Positions 18,587-28,506 of a stretch of 64,000 bases of DNA are shown in pieces. The notes under the pieces were generated by a model, which did not search any database, was not told the origin of the DNA, and saw only the letters and a list, made by a program, of their open reading frames with translations. This DNA comes from Pseudochelatococcus lubricantis (GTDB lineage Bacteria; Pseudomonadota; Alphaproteobacteria; Rhizobiales; Beijerinckiaceae), in the NCBI RefSeq assembly GCF_011762225.1, contig NZ_JAASQI010000003.1, positions 496,001 to 560,000 on the forward strand. Direction: 5' to 3'. Each line of letters begins with the position of its first letter. Positions within the stretch are counted from its first letter, which is position 1. The translations under genes were made by a program, and so were the position numbers.

Positions 18587-21014
18587 CCGGCGGCAGTTTC
18601 GGCGCCCCTACAGGCGTCACAGCCGGAGCGGCGCCGCCGACGTGCCACGTTTCAGGCGCAAGCGGCCGCGGCGGGACGTAGCCCAGCGCGCGCAACTGCT
18701 TCAGCACGGCGAGATTGAGCTGGCTGGTGACGGTCAGCGATTCCTGGATATTGCCGATGAAGCACAGCATGTCGAACCGCATCTTGGTGTCCGTGAACTC
18801 CATCAGGAAGGCGACGGGCTCGGGGTGCTTCATGACGGACGGATGCGCCTTCGCGCAATCCGTCATCACGCGGCGCACCTCGTCCTCGTCGGAGTCGTAG
18901 GCGACGCCGACCGAAATCGTGATGCGCCCCGTCCGGCCGCTGTGCAGCCAGTTCTTGACGACGCCCGACACGAGGTTGGAATTCGGCACGATGACGGAGG
19001 CACGGTCGAATGTCTCGATCTCGGTCGCGCGCACGTTGATGCGCCTGACATAGCCCTGGTCCGAGCCGACGACGACCCAGTCCCCCACCCGGATCGGGCG
19101 CTCCCACAGCAGGATGAGGCCGGAGACGAAGTTGTTCACCACCGATTGCAGGCCGAAGCCGACACCGACCGACAGCGCGCCGGCGACGAGCGAAATGCGG
19201 CTGAGGCTGAGGCCGAGCTGCGTGCTGGCCAGCGCCACGGCGAGGAAGAAGCCGACATAGCCGACCGCCGTGCGGATGGAATTGCGGATGCCTGCGTCGA
19301 AGCCCGTCGTTGGCAGATACTTGTTCTCCAGCCAGCGCTGCAGCGCGTGCGTCACCGCCATCATGACCGCGAAAGTCAGCGCGGCGGTCATGATGTCGAT
19401 GGGCGAGATCGAGATCTCGCCGATGCTGAAGCCCACCCGCACCGCGTGGAACGACGTGTAGAGATCGTTCGTTTCCATGCCCCACGGCGCGATGATCAGC
19501 AACACGACGACGCCGAGCAGCACGATCTTGAGGATGCCGGCCGTGATCACGCTGAGCTGCTCCACGGCGCGGCGGCGCAGCCCGATGTTCGTCTGCAGGA
19601 AAAGCGACGCGCGGGAATGGCGCCCCGGCAGCTTCTCGACAAGCTCCTCGACGAAGACGCGCAGCAGGAAATAAAGCCCCAGCACGCTCAGGATCCAGAC
19701 AATCTGGCCGACGATGAACGACGCGAAGGCGATGTAGCCGATCGTCACCGCCAGCACGATCGCAAGCACCGCCAGCCACGAGATGGCGACCACGATGCCC
19801 TGATAATCCGCTTCCGGCGATACATACGGGCCGAAGTCGTCGGTGTCCGACGGCTCCGGCCGCTTCAGCCCCCGCAGCGCCCAGACCATCAACCCCGCGA
19901 CCGTGAGCGCCCAGACGCCGTCCGTGAGCACGACGAGCGGCAGGCCAGCCCCAATGGCCGCCACCACCGCCTGGGCGACCGTGCCGGTGAGGATGACGAT
20001 GGTGCCCAGGTTGGTGACGCTGGACAGATGACGGGCGGTTTCATCGTCAACCTCGAACAGCCGCCAGGCCGTCAGATCGGGGGCGAAGAGCGCATCGGAG
20101 AGCGCACGCATGAACACGAGGAAGACGATGCCGAACAGAAACCACGAGATGACGGGCGCGATGCGCCCGCCGAGCAGGTTTTCCGACTGGAGCGCCAGGT
20201 AAAGCACGAGGTTGGCGCCCGCCATGGGAACCGACCGCGCGAGCGTGATCCCCAGCGCCTTAAGCACCTTCTCCAGCCGGCTCGGCTCCGTTATGTCCGG
20301 ATCGCGCCATGTCAGGCGCGGCAGCACCCGCAGCCGCAGCCAGTGCAGCAGCACGCCGACGACGGCCGCCGCGACGACATAACCCAGCCCGCCCTCCTGA
20401 AAGCGGCGCAGCAGGTCCGCGCCCCAGTTTCCGAACGCCCGGTTCATGACGTAAAGATCGCCAGGCAGTGCCTCGCCCGCCATCCGCCATAGCGAAGGGT
20501 TCCAGAGGCTGGAACTGCGCGCGAACAGGGATCGGGCGAAGGCCGTGCGCCGCAGGTCGCTGATCCGTGTCGATATCTGGTTCGCCTGCACCATCAATGT
20601 TTCGGCGAGCTTGACGCCGGCGTTCAGTTCGGCGAGCGCGGCGCTTTTGTCCGCGCGTTCGCTGGCGATGTTCTCGCTTTCCGGTTGCGCGCCTTGCTCC
20701 GGCTTGGCGCCGAGCTGCTCAAGCTGCGCATTCAGCGCCGCGGCTCGCGGCGTCAGTTCGTCGATGATCGCGAGAATATCGACACGAGCGTCCTCGACGG
20801 ACTGGCGCAGGCGCGACAGGTCGGCATCGGTTCGTCCGTCGGCCTCCAGCTCCTTGTCCGTCTGCTCCAGCGCGGACCGCAGCGTATCGAGCCTCTGGTT
20901 CAGGGGCACGGGATCCGTCGCCGTCAGCGCCGGCGACACGCTCACCCCGATGAAAAGAATGCAACCGATCAGCAGGAGAAGGAAACCGGAAAAGACGGTG
21001 GCGGTACGCGGCAT
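18567..21014 (-). CDS. Large MscS-family mechanosensitive channel with DUF3772 domain
   Basis: 815 aa. The N-terminus has an export signal/first helix (SGFLLLLIGCILFIGVSVSP), then a periplasmic coiled-coil-rich DUF3772 region (about residues 40-170, many Glu/Ala heptads), about nine further helices and a C-terminal MscS core (about 560-790) with VGFGLQSVVNNFVSGLILLWERPIRVGDWV. It would open under membrane tension to release solutes at hypo-osmotic shock. The ATG at 21014 is preferred over one at 21134, because the signal sequence starts there and AAGGACAG precedes it. Confidence 0.9.
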   Translation of the reverse strand: MPRTATVFSGFLLLLIGCILFIGVSVSPALTATDPVPLNQRLDTLRSALEQTDKELEADGRTDADLSRLRQSVEDARVDILAIIDELTPRAAALNAQLEQLGAKPEQGAQPESENIASERADKSAALAELNAGVKLAETLMVQANQISTRISDLRRTAFARSLFARSSSLWNPSLWRMAGEALPGDLYVMNRAFGNWGADLLRRFQEGGLGYVVAAAVVGVLLHWLRLRVLPRLTWRDPDITEPSRLEKVLKALGITLARSVPMAGANLVLYLALQSENLLGGRIAPVISWFLFGIVFLVFMRALSDALFAPDLTAWRLFEVDDETARHLSSVTNLGTIVILTGTVAQAVVAAIGAGLPLVVLTDGVWALTVAGLMVWALRGLKRPEPSDTDDFGPYVSPEADYQGIVVAISWLAVLAIVLAVTIGYIAFASFIVGQIVWILSVLGLYFLLRVFVEELVEKLPGRHSRASLFLQTNIGLRRRAVEQLSVITAGILKIVLLGVVVLLIIAPWGMETNDLYTSFHAVRVGFSIGEISISPIDIMTAALTFAVMMAVTHALQRWLENKYLPTTGFDAGIRNSIRTAVGYVGFFLAVALASTQLGLSLSRISLVAGALSVGVGFGLQSVVNNFVSGLILLWERPIRVGDWVVVGSDQGYVRRINVRATEIETFDRASVIVPNSNLVSGVVKNWLHSGRTGRITISVGVAYDSDEDEVRRVMTDCAKAHPSVMKHPEPVAFLMEFTDTKMRFDMLCFIGNIQESLTVTSQLNLAVLKQLRALGYVPPRPLAPETWHVGGAAPAVTPVGAPKLPPESPDAS

Positions 21015-21130
21015 GACGAATGGCTGTCCTTGTGGGTCGTTCCGGCCGGTGTTCGGCCTGCCGGAACGCGAAGCAGGCGGGATCATAGAGCGAACCGCCC
21101 GGCGTGAACACCTCCTGCCCGCACGGCCTC

Positions 21131-22867
21131 TCACGCGGCTGCGACGACCGGTTTCTTGACGAAGCCGAGCAGCAGGGCGCTCACCACGGTGCCGGCCACC
21201 AGCGCGGCGACGTAGCCGCCGAGATGCGTCACAGCGCCGGGCACGGCCAGCACGAAGGCGCCGCCATGGGGCACCTTCAGCTCCGCGTTCACCGCCATCG
21301 AGAGCGCGCCCGCCACCGCCGAACCCGCGATCAACGAGGGAATGACGCGCAGCGGATCACGCGCGCAGAAGGGAATGGCGCCCTCGGTGACGAAGGCAAG
21401 GCCAAGCACGGCGGCCGCCCCGCCCGCCTCGCGTTCCTCCTTCGTGAAGCGGTTCGGAAAGAGGCGCGTCGCCAGCGCGAGGGCGAGCGGCGGCGTCATG
21501 CCCCCGATCATCGTCGCCGCCATGGGTGCGTAGATATGGCTCGATATCAAGGCGGTGGAAAAGGCGTAGCTCGCCTTGTTGACCGGCCCGCCCATGTCGA
21601 CCGCCATCATCCCGGCGAGCAGCATGCCGAGCAGGACGGCGCTGCTGCCCTGCATGCCGCGCAGCCAGTCCGTCAGGAAGGCGAGAAGCGCCGCGACGGG
21701 CGCGCCGACGACATAGATCATCAGCAGGCCGGTGAGCAGCGCGCCGAGCAGCGGCAGGATCAGCACCGGCTTCAGCCCCTGCAGGGTCTTCGGCAGCCGG
21801 ATCAGCCGGTTGAGGCCCGCGACGCCGTAGCCGGCAATGAAGCCCGCCGCGATACCGCCGAGAAAGCCCGCGCCCAGATTCGCCGCGAGCAGCCCGCCGA
21901 TCATGCCCGGCGCGATGCCCGGCCGGTCGGCGATGGAATAGGCGATATAGCCGGCGAGCGCCGGCACGATCAGCGTGAAGGCGCCGGTCGCGCCGATGGT
22001 GAAAAGCGCATGCGCCAGCGTGCCGCCCTGCGATTCGTCGGTGGCGTAAATGCCGCCAAAGGCGAAGGCGAGCGCGATCAGCAGACCGCCCGCCACCACG
22101 AAGGGCAGCATGAAGGAAACACCGGTCATCAGATGCTTATAGGGCCCGCCGCTGCCCGTGGAGGCGGCGGTGCCTTCCGCGACAACCTCATCCGCGCTGC
22201 CCGTCTGCATCTGCGCGTCCGTGAACGCCCGCGCGATCAGCGCCCTGGCGTCCGTGATCGCGGGCTTCGTGCCAGAAGCGAAAACCCGCTTGCCGGCGAA
22301 ACGCCCGCGATCCACCTCCCGGTCGGCGGCAATCAACACGATGTCGGCGGCGGCGATCTCCGCGTCCGTCAGCGGCGTGCCGGCGCCCACCGATCCCTGC
22401 GTCTCGACGCGGATGTCGTAGCCGAGCGCCCGCGCCGCCTGCGTCAGCCCCTCCGCGGCCATGAAGGTGTGAGCGATACCCGTCGGGCAGGAGGTGACAG
22501 CGACGATGCGGCGGCTGTCCCGCGCCGGTTCCCCGGTCGCTTGCTCCGGCTTTTCCGCCGGCTGTGCCGCGCCGCCGAGGCGGTCGAGAATCGCACCGGG
22601 GTCGGTCAGCACGTCGGCGATGCTGCCGCGAACGCGCGGCAGCGCGGCGAAACGGGGATCGTCGGCCGCCCTGTCGCCGATGGAGAGCCAGACGTCGGCG
22701 GGCTCCATGCCGCTCGGATCGAGCGTGCGCAGCACGGCATCGCCGCGGCGCACCTCGACGTCCATCTCCTGCCCGCGCGTCCGGGCGGCGGTCCGCAGCG
22801 CCTCGGCCGCCAGAACCGCCGCGACACTGTCGTCCGCGCTATCGATGGTGGTCCAGATTTTCCTCAT
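21131..22867 (-). CDS. fruA: Fructose PTS permease, EIIBC
   Basis: 578 aa membrane permease that imports fructose and phosphorylates it to fructose 1-phosphate. The N-terminal part is a degenerate duplicated IIB domain (residues 1-95, no active Cys), then the active IIB domain with the phosphocysteine in VTSCPTGIAHT near residue 126, then the membrane IIC domain (about 235-570) with VDMGGPVNKASYAF and TEGAIPFCARDP. Its start overlaps the fruK stop by 4 bp. It is the last gene of fruB-fruK-fruA. Confidence 0.95.
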   Translation of the reverse strand: MRKIWTTIDSADDSVAAVLAAEALRTAARTRGQEMDVEVRRGDAVLRTLDPSGMEPADVWLSIGDRAADDPRFAALPRVRGSIADVLTDPGAILDRLGGAAQPAEKPEQATGEPARDSRRIVAVTSCPTGIAHTFMAAEGLTQAARALGYDIRVETQGSVGAGTPLTDAEIAAADIVLIAADREVDRGRFAGKRVFASGTKPAITDARALIARAFTDAQMQTGSADEVVAEGTAASTGSGGPYKHLMTGVSFMLPFVVAGGLLIALAFAFGGIYATDESQGGTLAHALFTIGATGAFTLIVPALAGYIAYSIADRPGIAPGMIGGLLAANLGAGFLGGIAAGFIAGYGVAGLNRLIRLPKTLQGLKPVLILPLLGALLTGLLMIYVVGAPVAALLAFLTDWLRGMQGSSAVLLGMLLAGMMAVDMGGPVNKASYAFSTALISSHIYAPMAATMIGGMTPPLALALATRLFPNRFTKEEREAGGAAAVLGLAFVTEGAIPFCARDPLRVIPSLIAGSAVAGALSMAVNAELKVPHGGAFVLAVPGAVTHLGGYVAALVAGTVVSALLLGFVKKPVVAAA

Positions 22868-23820
22868 GGCGCCCCTTCCTCCGTCGCCACACTCTCGATG
22901 CCCGTGCGTGCCGCCAGCGCCTCGACTGCCTCGCGCCCCGGCAGGTTCGGGCCGGCGAGCCCGAGCTTGCCGACGGCAAACGCCGTGCCGAGCCGGGCGA
23001 TGCGCTCGATGTCGCCGCCCTCCCGCAGGGCGGCGACGATGCCGGCAACCATGGCATCGCCCGCGCCAACCGTGCTGCCGATGCCGGTCACAGGCGGCGG
23101 CAGCGCCCGGAGGATCCCGCCCGCCGTGACGAAAAGCGCGCCCTCCGCGCCCATGGAGACGACGACGAGCGCGATGCCGGTGCGGCAGAGCGCCACTGCC
23201 GCCGCCGCGACGTCGGACAGGCTTTCGCAGCTCTTGCCCGTCAGTTCGGTGAGTTCCGCGAGGTTGGGCTTGATTGCGTAGGGCCGCACGGTGCCCGCGA
23301 GCGCCGCCGCCAGCGCCGGACCGCTCGTGTCGAGGATGGCACAGGTGCCGGTGGCCGCGAGCCCCGCCAGCACGGTGGCATAATGGTCCGCCGCCGTGCC
23401 GGGCGGCAGGCTGCCGCCGACCACCGTCAGCGCGGAACGGGTGGCAAGCGCGGCGATCTCCGCCTCGACGCGGCCGAGCGCCTCCGGCGTCGCGGTGAAG
23501 CCCGGCAGGTTGATGTCGGTCGTTTCCTCGCGGTCAACGAGCTTGATGTTGGTGCGCGTCGCGCCGGCGATGCGCACGAAGCGGTCCTCAAGGCCCTTGC
23601 GGTGCAGCAGCGCCTCGAAAACCTCCGGATTCTCGGCGCCGAGCAGCCCGGTGACGACGGCGCGCACGCCCCAGTCGGCAAGGCAGGAAGCCACATTGAA
23701 ACCCTTGCCGCCTGCGTCGAGACGCACGGACGAGGCCCGGTTCACGACGCCGCGCGTCAGCCTGTCGAGTGTCACGGTCTGATCGATGGCGGGGTTGAGC
23801 GTGACGGTGATGATGCTCAT
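22864..23820 (-). CDS. fruK: 1-phosphofructokinase
   Basis: 318 aa PfkB-family kinase converting fructose 1-phosphate to fructose 1,6-bisphosphate with ATP. MSIITVTLNPAIDQTV is the family N-terminus, DAGGKGFNVA the sugar-binding Gly motif, and TVGAGDAMVAGI near residue 250 contains the catalytic Asp and anion hole. The ATGA overlaps at both ends (with fruB and fruA) show a tightly coupled operon. Confidence 0.95.
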   Translation of the reverse strand: MSIITVTLNPAIDQTVTLDRLTRGVVNRASSVRLDAGGKGFNVASCLADWGVRAVVTGLLGAENPEVFEALLHRKGLEDRFVRIAGATRTNIKLVDREETTDINLPGFTATPEALGRVEAEIAALATRSALTVVGGSLPPGTAADHYATVLAGLAATGTCAILDTSGPALAAALAGTVRPYAIKPNLAELTELTGKSCESLSDVAAAAVALCRTGIALVVVSMGAEGALFVTAGGILRALPPPVTGIGSTVGAGDAMVAGIVAALREGGDIERIARLGTAFAVGKLGLAGPNLPGREAVEALAARTGIESVATEEGAP

Positions 23821-26342
23821 GATGCCTCTCCCTGGATACCGGCGTCGAGTGCGCGCACCTCCGCCGCGTTGTCCAGCGCCAGCGCGCGGGCCGCCAGCGC
23901 CGCGAAATCTGCCTGCCGGCCGGCCCGCAGCCGCGCCTTCACTGCCGGGATATCGCGCGGCGTCATCGATAGTTCCGCGACGCCGAGGCCCGCGAGCAGG
24001 GTTGCGCCGAACGGATCGCCGGCGATGCCGCCGCAGACGCCGACCCAGCGGCGATGCGCCGCCGCCCCCTTCACCGTGGCATCGATCAGCCGCAAGACGG
24101 CGGGATGCAGGCTGTCGGCCTCGCCCGCCAGCTCCGGATTCTGCCGGTCGATGGCCAGCGTATACTGGGTGAGATCGTTGGTGCCGATGGAGAAGAAATC
24201 GACATGCGCGGCGAGCAGATCGGCCTGCACCGCCGCCGCCGGCACCTCGATCATGATGCCGAGCGGCACGGCGGGCGCGTCGAGTGCGGCACGGATGCGC
24301 TCGCAGTGCTGGCGGAGCGCGGTTACCTCGGCGATGGCGGTGATCATCGGGAACATGATCCAGAGGTCGCCGCCCTCGCGCGCGGCACGATAGAGCGCCC
24401 TGAGCTGCGGCTCCAGCAGGTCGGGCCGGCGCAGCAGCAGCCGCGCGCCCCGCACGCCGAGGAAGGGATTGTCCTCGCGCGGCAGCGCGAGATGCGCAAC
24501 CTGCTTGTCGCCGCCAATGTCGAGCGCGCGCACGATCAGCGGCCGCCCCTCCAGCGCCTCGATCATGCCGCGATAGGTCTCGAACTGCTCGTCCTCCGAA
24601 GGCGTGTCGCCACGTTCGAGAAACAGGAACTCGGTGCGCATCAGGCCCACGCCCTCCGCGCCCTGGCCCAGCGCGAGCGGCACCTGCGCCGGGCGGTTGA
24701 CGTTGGCGCCAACGGCGAGCACATGGCCGTCAACGGTGCGGGCAGGCAGCTGCCGCTCGGCCTCCTGTGCCGCGCGCTTGCCGGCGAGCGCGGCGATCCA
24801 GTCCCGCGCCGAGCGGATGTCCTCCTCCGCCGGATCGGGATAGATGAGACCCGCGTCGCCGTCGACGATCATCAGCGTGCCGGGCTGCGCATCGAGCAGC
24901 GCGGAGCCGGCCGCCACGGCGGCGGGCAGGCCGAGCGTTCGCGCCAGGATCGCGGTATGCGAAGTCGGCCCGCCGTGCGCCGTCGCGAGGCCTGCGACGC
25001 GGCCGGGATCGAGGGCCGCCGTATCGGACGGCGACAGATCGGGCGCGACGATGATCGTCTCGCCTTCCGGCAGATCGGCGATGGAGCCGGCGTCCAGGGC
25101 GGGGTCGATCTGGCCTAGCACGCGCCGGCCGACATCGCGCAGATCCGCCGCGCGTGCCGCCAGCACCGGGTTGCCGAGCGCGGCGAGGCTGTTCGCCATG
25201 TCCTCGACGGCCTTGTGCCACGACCAGGCGACGCCGTGGCCGGCGACCATCGACTGGCAGGTGAGCGTAATGAGATCGGTGTCGTCGAGCAGGCCGGCCT
25301 GCGCCCGGAAGATCGCCGCGTCGTCTGCCCCCAACCGCCGGCCGGTGTCGTCGACCAGCGCCTTCATCTGCAGGCGGGTGCGCGTGATCGCCATGTCGAG
25401 CAGGGCCGCGCCCTCGCCGAGGCTCACGGGGATGTCGGGCACCGCCGCCGCGCGGGCGGAAAGCCGGTACACGCGGCCGATAGCGAGGCCGGGGCTTGCC
25501 GGCATCGCGACGAGGGGCACGAGTGCCGTCGCCGGCTTCCAGCCGCGCGCGTTGGCCTTCATCCTGCGCGCGGCGCGCTCGGCCTGCTCCTTCTCGCCCG
25601 GCGTAAGACCGTCGAGGACGGCACGGAACCGCGCCAGCGCGGCTTCCGCATTATCGCCGGCAGCGGTGGAGACGACAATGCTGTCGCCCGCCTTCAGTCC
25701 CAGCCGCAGCAGCGCCACGAGATTGCGCGCATCCGCGCTTTCGCCGCCGTGGCGGATGCGCAGCGGCGCACCGATCGCCTTCGCGGCGTCGACCCAGGCG
25801 CTCGCGGGCCGCGCATGCAGCCCGGCCGGATAAGCCACCGTCCACTCAATCCGCGCCGGCAGGTCGGAGGCTGGCGGCGCGGCAGTGGCGGCAGGTCCGG
25901 CGTCGTCCAGCAGCGCCCGGGCAATGTCGCCCGCGTCCGTGGTGGTGCAGAGCCGTTCGAGCAAGGCCTCGTCCTGAATGAGGCCCGTCAGGCGACGCAG
26001 GATGGCGATATGCCCGTCCGAACGGGCGGCGATGCCGACGACCAGACGCACCGTCTGGCCGGGATTCCATTCGAGCCCTTCCGGGATCTGCAGCACGGCG
26101 ATGCCATCGCGCCGCACCAGATGCCGGTCCTCGCCCAGCCCGTGCGGAATGGCGACCCCTGACCCGAGATATGTGTTGGCGACCGCCTCGCGGCCAATCA
26201 TGCTTTCGCCGTAGCCGGGCTCCACACAGCCGCCGCCGACGAGAAGCTGGGCCGCCTCCCCGATGGCCGACGCCTTGTCGGCGGGCCGCGCCCCGAGCCG
26301 TATCAGCTCGCGCGGCAGGAACGATGCAGCGTTGACAGTCAT
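23817..26342 (-). CDS. fruB: Fructose PTS EIIA-HPr-EI fusion protein
   Basis: 841 aa fusion that passes phosphate from phosphoenolpyruvate to FruA. Domains in order: EIIA-Fru (1-150, phospho-His H67 in SGVAIPHGL), HPr (about 165-255, His in YPAGLHARPAS), and enzyme I (about 280-835, phospho-His in TAHGGPTSHTAIL near 465 and the PEP-binding GTNDLTQYTLA). This makes the fructose system independent of a separate EI/HPr. It is the first gene of the operon and its promoter carries a LacI-type operator. Confidence 0.95.
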   Translation of the reverse strand: MTVNAASFLPRELIRLGARPADKASAIGEAAQLLVGGGCVEPGYGESMIGREAVANTYLGSGVAIPHGLGEDRHLVRRDGIAVLQIPEGLEWNPGQTVRLVVGIAARSDGHIAILRRLTGLIQDEALLERLCTTTDAGDIARALLDDAGPAATAAPPASDLPARIEWTVAYPAGLHARPASAWVDAAKAIGAPLRIRHGGESADARNLVALLRLGLKAGDSIVVSTAAGDNAEAALARFRAVLDGLTPGEKEQAERAARRMKANARGWKPATALVPLVAMPASPGLAIGRVYRLSARAAAVPDIPVSLGEGAALLDMAITRTRLQMKALVDDTGRRLGADDAAIFRAQAGLLDDTDLITLTCQSMVAGHGVAWSWHKAVEDMANSLAALGNPVLAARAADLRDVGRRVLGQIDPALDAGSIADLPEGETIIVAPDLSPSDTAALDPGRVAGLATAHGGPTSHTAILARTLGLPAAVAAGSALLDAQPGTLMIVDGDAGLIYPDPAEEDIRSARDWIAALAGKRAAQEAERQLPARTVDGHVLAVGANVNRPAQVPLALGQGAEGVGLMRTEFLFLERGDTPSEDEQFETYRGMIEALEGRPLIVRALDIGGDKQVAHLALPREDNPFLGVRGARLLLRRPDLLEPQLRALYRAAREGGDLWIMFPMITAIAEVTALRQHCERIRAALDAPAVPLGIMIEVPAAAVQADLLAAHVDFFSIGTNDLTQYTLAIDRQNPELAGEADSLHPAVLRLIDATVKGAAAHRRWVGVCGGIAGDPFGATLLAGLGVAELSMTPRDIPAVKARLRAGRQADFAALAARALALDNAAEVRALDAGIQGEAS

Positions 26343-26370
26343 GGCGGCGTCTTCTCCCCGGGCTCGTTAT

Positions 26371-26401
26371 ATTATCGGATTTTGCTACCTTATCCTGACA
26401 A
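26371..26401 (-). promoter_or_regulatory. Probable fruBKA promoter
   Basis: On the minus strand TTGTCA (complement of 26396-26401) and GATAAT (complement of 26371-26376) resemble -35 and -10 boxes, each 5 of 6 to consensus, with a long 19-bp spacer. The -35 box touches the palindromic operator at 26401-26414, which would let the bound repressor block RNA polymerase. Confidence 0.45.
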
Positions 26402-26414
26402 GAAAACGTTTTCT
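26401..26414. promoter_or_regulatory. LacI/FruR-type operator, fru promoter
   Basis: AGAAAACGTTTTCT is a perfect 14-bp palindrome with the central CG typical of LacI-family operators. It lies 59 bp upstream of the fruB start, next to the predicted -35 box. Confidence 0.75.
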
Positions 26415-26501
26415 CATTTCGATGTCAACCAGCTATCGTGCCGGCTATGAAGAAAGGCCATAAGGTGCTAACTGATTCCTGAGGCGATCCGGGAAGGACG
26501 A

Positions 26502-26514
26502 GGAAACGTTTTCC
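26502..26514. promoter_or_regulatory. Second LacI-type operator abutting the regulator's start codon
   Basis: GGAAACGTTTTCC, core AAACGTTT, ends one base before the ATG of the LacI regulator, exactly 100 bp (centre to centre) from the first operator. Binding here would repress the regulator's own gene; DNA looping between the two sites is possible. Confidence 0.65.
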
Positions 26515-27516
26515 ATGGCGAAGGTAGGCATCAAGCTGGTAGCCGCGATGGCCGGCGTTTCCCCCGCCACCGTGTCGCGCGCGCTCTCCGGCAAACCGGT
26601 CGATGCCGAGATGCGCGCGCGGGTGGAGGAAGCGGTGCGGGCGACGGGCTATCGCCCCAATCTCGCGGCGCGGCGCCTGCGCTCGCGCGAGAGCGGCACC
26701 ATCGGCCTCATCGTGGCGGACATCCGCAACCCCTTCTTCACCGCCGTAAGCCGCGCGGTGGAGGACGTGGCCTTCGCCCACGGTCTGCGCGTCATCCTCT
26801 GCAACACGGACGAGAACCCGGAAAAGGAAGCGATGTACCTGCGCCTGATGGAGGAGGAGCGGGTGACCGGCGTGATCTTCGCGCCCACGCGCCACACCGC
26901 GCCGAAAGTCGCGGTCAGCCGCCACGCCTTTCCGGTCGTGCTCATCGACCGCTCCGCGCCGACCGTGCTGCACGACGCGGTGGTGCTGGATAACGCCCGG
27001 GCAGCGGCGGCGCTCGTCGAGCATCTGCACGGGCGCGGCTACAGGCGGATCGTGGGCCTGTTCGGCGCGGCGAGCACCACCGGGGTGGAACGGCGCGGCG
27101 GCTACGAGGCGGCCATGCGCCGGCTGGGCCTCGTGCCGGCTGCGACCTTTCTGGACCACGGCGGAACCGCGACGGAACAGTGTGTCGCGGACCTCCTCGC
27201 CACGCCGGAGCGCCCGGAAGCCATCCTCGCCAGCAACGGGCTGATGCTGCTCGGCGTGGCGCGCGCCCTGCTGCGGGCCGGCATCCACATTCCGGCGGAT
27301 ATCGGCCTTGCGGGTTTCGACAACGAGCCGTGGACGGAGCTGGTGGGCGCCGGCATCACGGTGATGGAGCAGCCCGTCGAGGAGATCGGCCGCAACGCCA
27401 TGGCGATGCTGTTCGACCGCGGCGCCAATCCGGCCGCCGCCGCACGCCGGATCGTGCTGCAGGCGACCTGCATCGTTCGCGGCTCCACGCCCGGCCCCGG
27501 CTCCCCGCAGCCGTGA
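26515..27516 (+). CDS. LacI family repressor of the fructose operon
   Basis: 333 aa. The N-terminal HTH (VAAMAGVSPATVSRALSG, residues 7-25) and hinge YRPNLAARRLRSRESGTIGLIV are followed by a periplasmic-binding-protein-like sensor domain to about 325. It is divergent from fruBKA with two CG-centred palindromes in the gap, so it most likely represses fru and itself, with fructose 1-phosphate as probable inducer (inferred from related FruR proteins, not seen here). The ATG at 26515 follows GGACGAGG. Confidence 0.9.
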   Translation: MAKVGIKLVAAMAGVSPATVSRALSGKPVDAEMRARVEEAVRATGYRPNLAARRLRSRESGTIGLIVADIRNPFFTAVSRAVEDVAFAHGLRVILCNTDENPEKEAMYLRLMEEERVTGVIFAPTRHTAPKVAVSRHAFPVVLIDRSAPTVLHDAVVLDNARAAAALVEHLHGRGYRRIVGLFGAASTTGVERRGGYEAAMRRLGLVPAATFLDHGGTATEQCVADLLATPERPEAILASNGLMLLGVARALLRAGIHIPADIGLAGFDNEPWTELVGAGITVMEQPVEEIGRNAMAMLFDRGANPAAAARRIVLQATCIVRGSTPGPGSPQP

Positions 27517-27687
27517 CGAAGGAGGAACCGCGATGACGCCCGGCCGCCTGCCTCAGAAGCCCCCGCGGCAGCATGACGGTTGCGGAGGGACGCTTTGCCG
27601 GTATGGTATCCGGGCGGCAAGGCCGGCCGGCTTTCAGAACCACGCCGTCACTATCATGCCGTCACCGTCAAGCGACAGGTTTGCGCG

Positions 27688-28209
27688 ATGCCATACTCCT
27701 ATTCCGAGCATAAGGACTGGATGCTCGACAAGTATCTGGCGATCCGCCCGGCTGGCGTCATCGACATCGGCGCAGGCGCCGGAACATATGCGAAGCTGAT
27801 GCGCCCGCATTTCAGCTCGCACTGGACCGGCATCGAAGCCTGGGCCCCTTATATCGAACGGTTTGACCTGCGGTCGAAGTACGATCTGTTGATCGTCGCC
27901 GACGTCCTGTACCTCGACTTCGGCAGCATCGTTCCGCGCCCGACGTTCGCCATTGCCGGCGATGTGCTGGAGCATATACCGAAGGACGTGGCAAAGCGCC
28001 AGATCGCCCGGCTCAAGGGGTGGGTGAAGGACATCCTCATCTCCATCCCCCTCGGCGAGATGCCGCAGGACAGCGTCGACGGCAACTGGTTCGAGCGTCA
28101 CCTCGCCACGTGGGAGCACGACGAAATGCTGGCCGTGCTGGGCGTCGGTCTCGCCGACTCGATCAGGGGAAAAGCCCTCGGTGCCTATCACTGGTCGTCC
28201 GGCGCGTGA
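27688..28209 (+). CDS. Small class I SAM-dependent methyltransferase-like protein
   Basis: 173 aa. Motif I (AdoMet-binding) is VIDIGAGAGTYA at about residues 24-35, followed by GDVLEHIPKDVAKRQI in the position of motif II and post-motifs. The fold is a minimal Rossmann methyltransferase; the substrate is unknown. The first in-frame ATG is at 27580, but the family N-terminus (HKDWMLDKYLAIRP) starts after the ATG at 27688. The Shine-Dalgarno is weak. It follows the fru regulator by 171 bp without an obvious functional link. Confidence 0.75.
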   Translation: MPYSYSEHKDWMLDKYLAIRPAGVIDIGAGAGTYAKLMRPHFSSHWTGIEAWAPYIERFDLRSKYDLLIVADVLYLDFGSIVPRPTFAIAGDVLEHIPKDVAKRQIARLKGWVKDILISIPLGEMPQDSVDGNWFERHLATWEHDEMLAVLGVGLADSIRGKALGAYHWSSGA

Positions 28210-28506
28210 CCAGGACGAAATGCAGGCCATTGCCCGGCTACCGCTTGATATCGGCGGGCCGCGCTCCCACGTGTGGAAAGACGGCACGGCGGCCCCCGCC
28301 CCGTTTCAGCATGCCGTGCCGTCCCACCTCCCCGCTCCGGCCCGCAAGGCGGCATGCGGGCGACTGTTGTGTTGGCCCGCGCAAATTCTCGACAAGCCTT
28401 TATATCATTGCCAAGCTCGGCAAATAAGGTATCCGGATCGTTCCATCAGTGTCGAAGCAACACGTCAGTGTGGCTGGAACTTTCGCAAGACGGGAGAAAG
28501 CCGGAT

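Noticed and set aside
21104-23281. 725-codon plus-strand open frame opposite fruA and fruK
   Set aside because: Antisense shadow of the fructose operon; composition typical of GC-driven open frames.
27533-27799. 88-codon frame after the LacI gene with a strong GGAGG before its ATG
   Set aside because: It runs into the methyltransferase gene in another frame and has no recognisable sequence; the ribosome site may be coincidental or a remnant.
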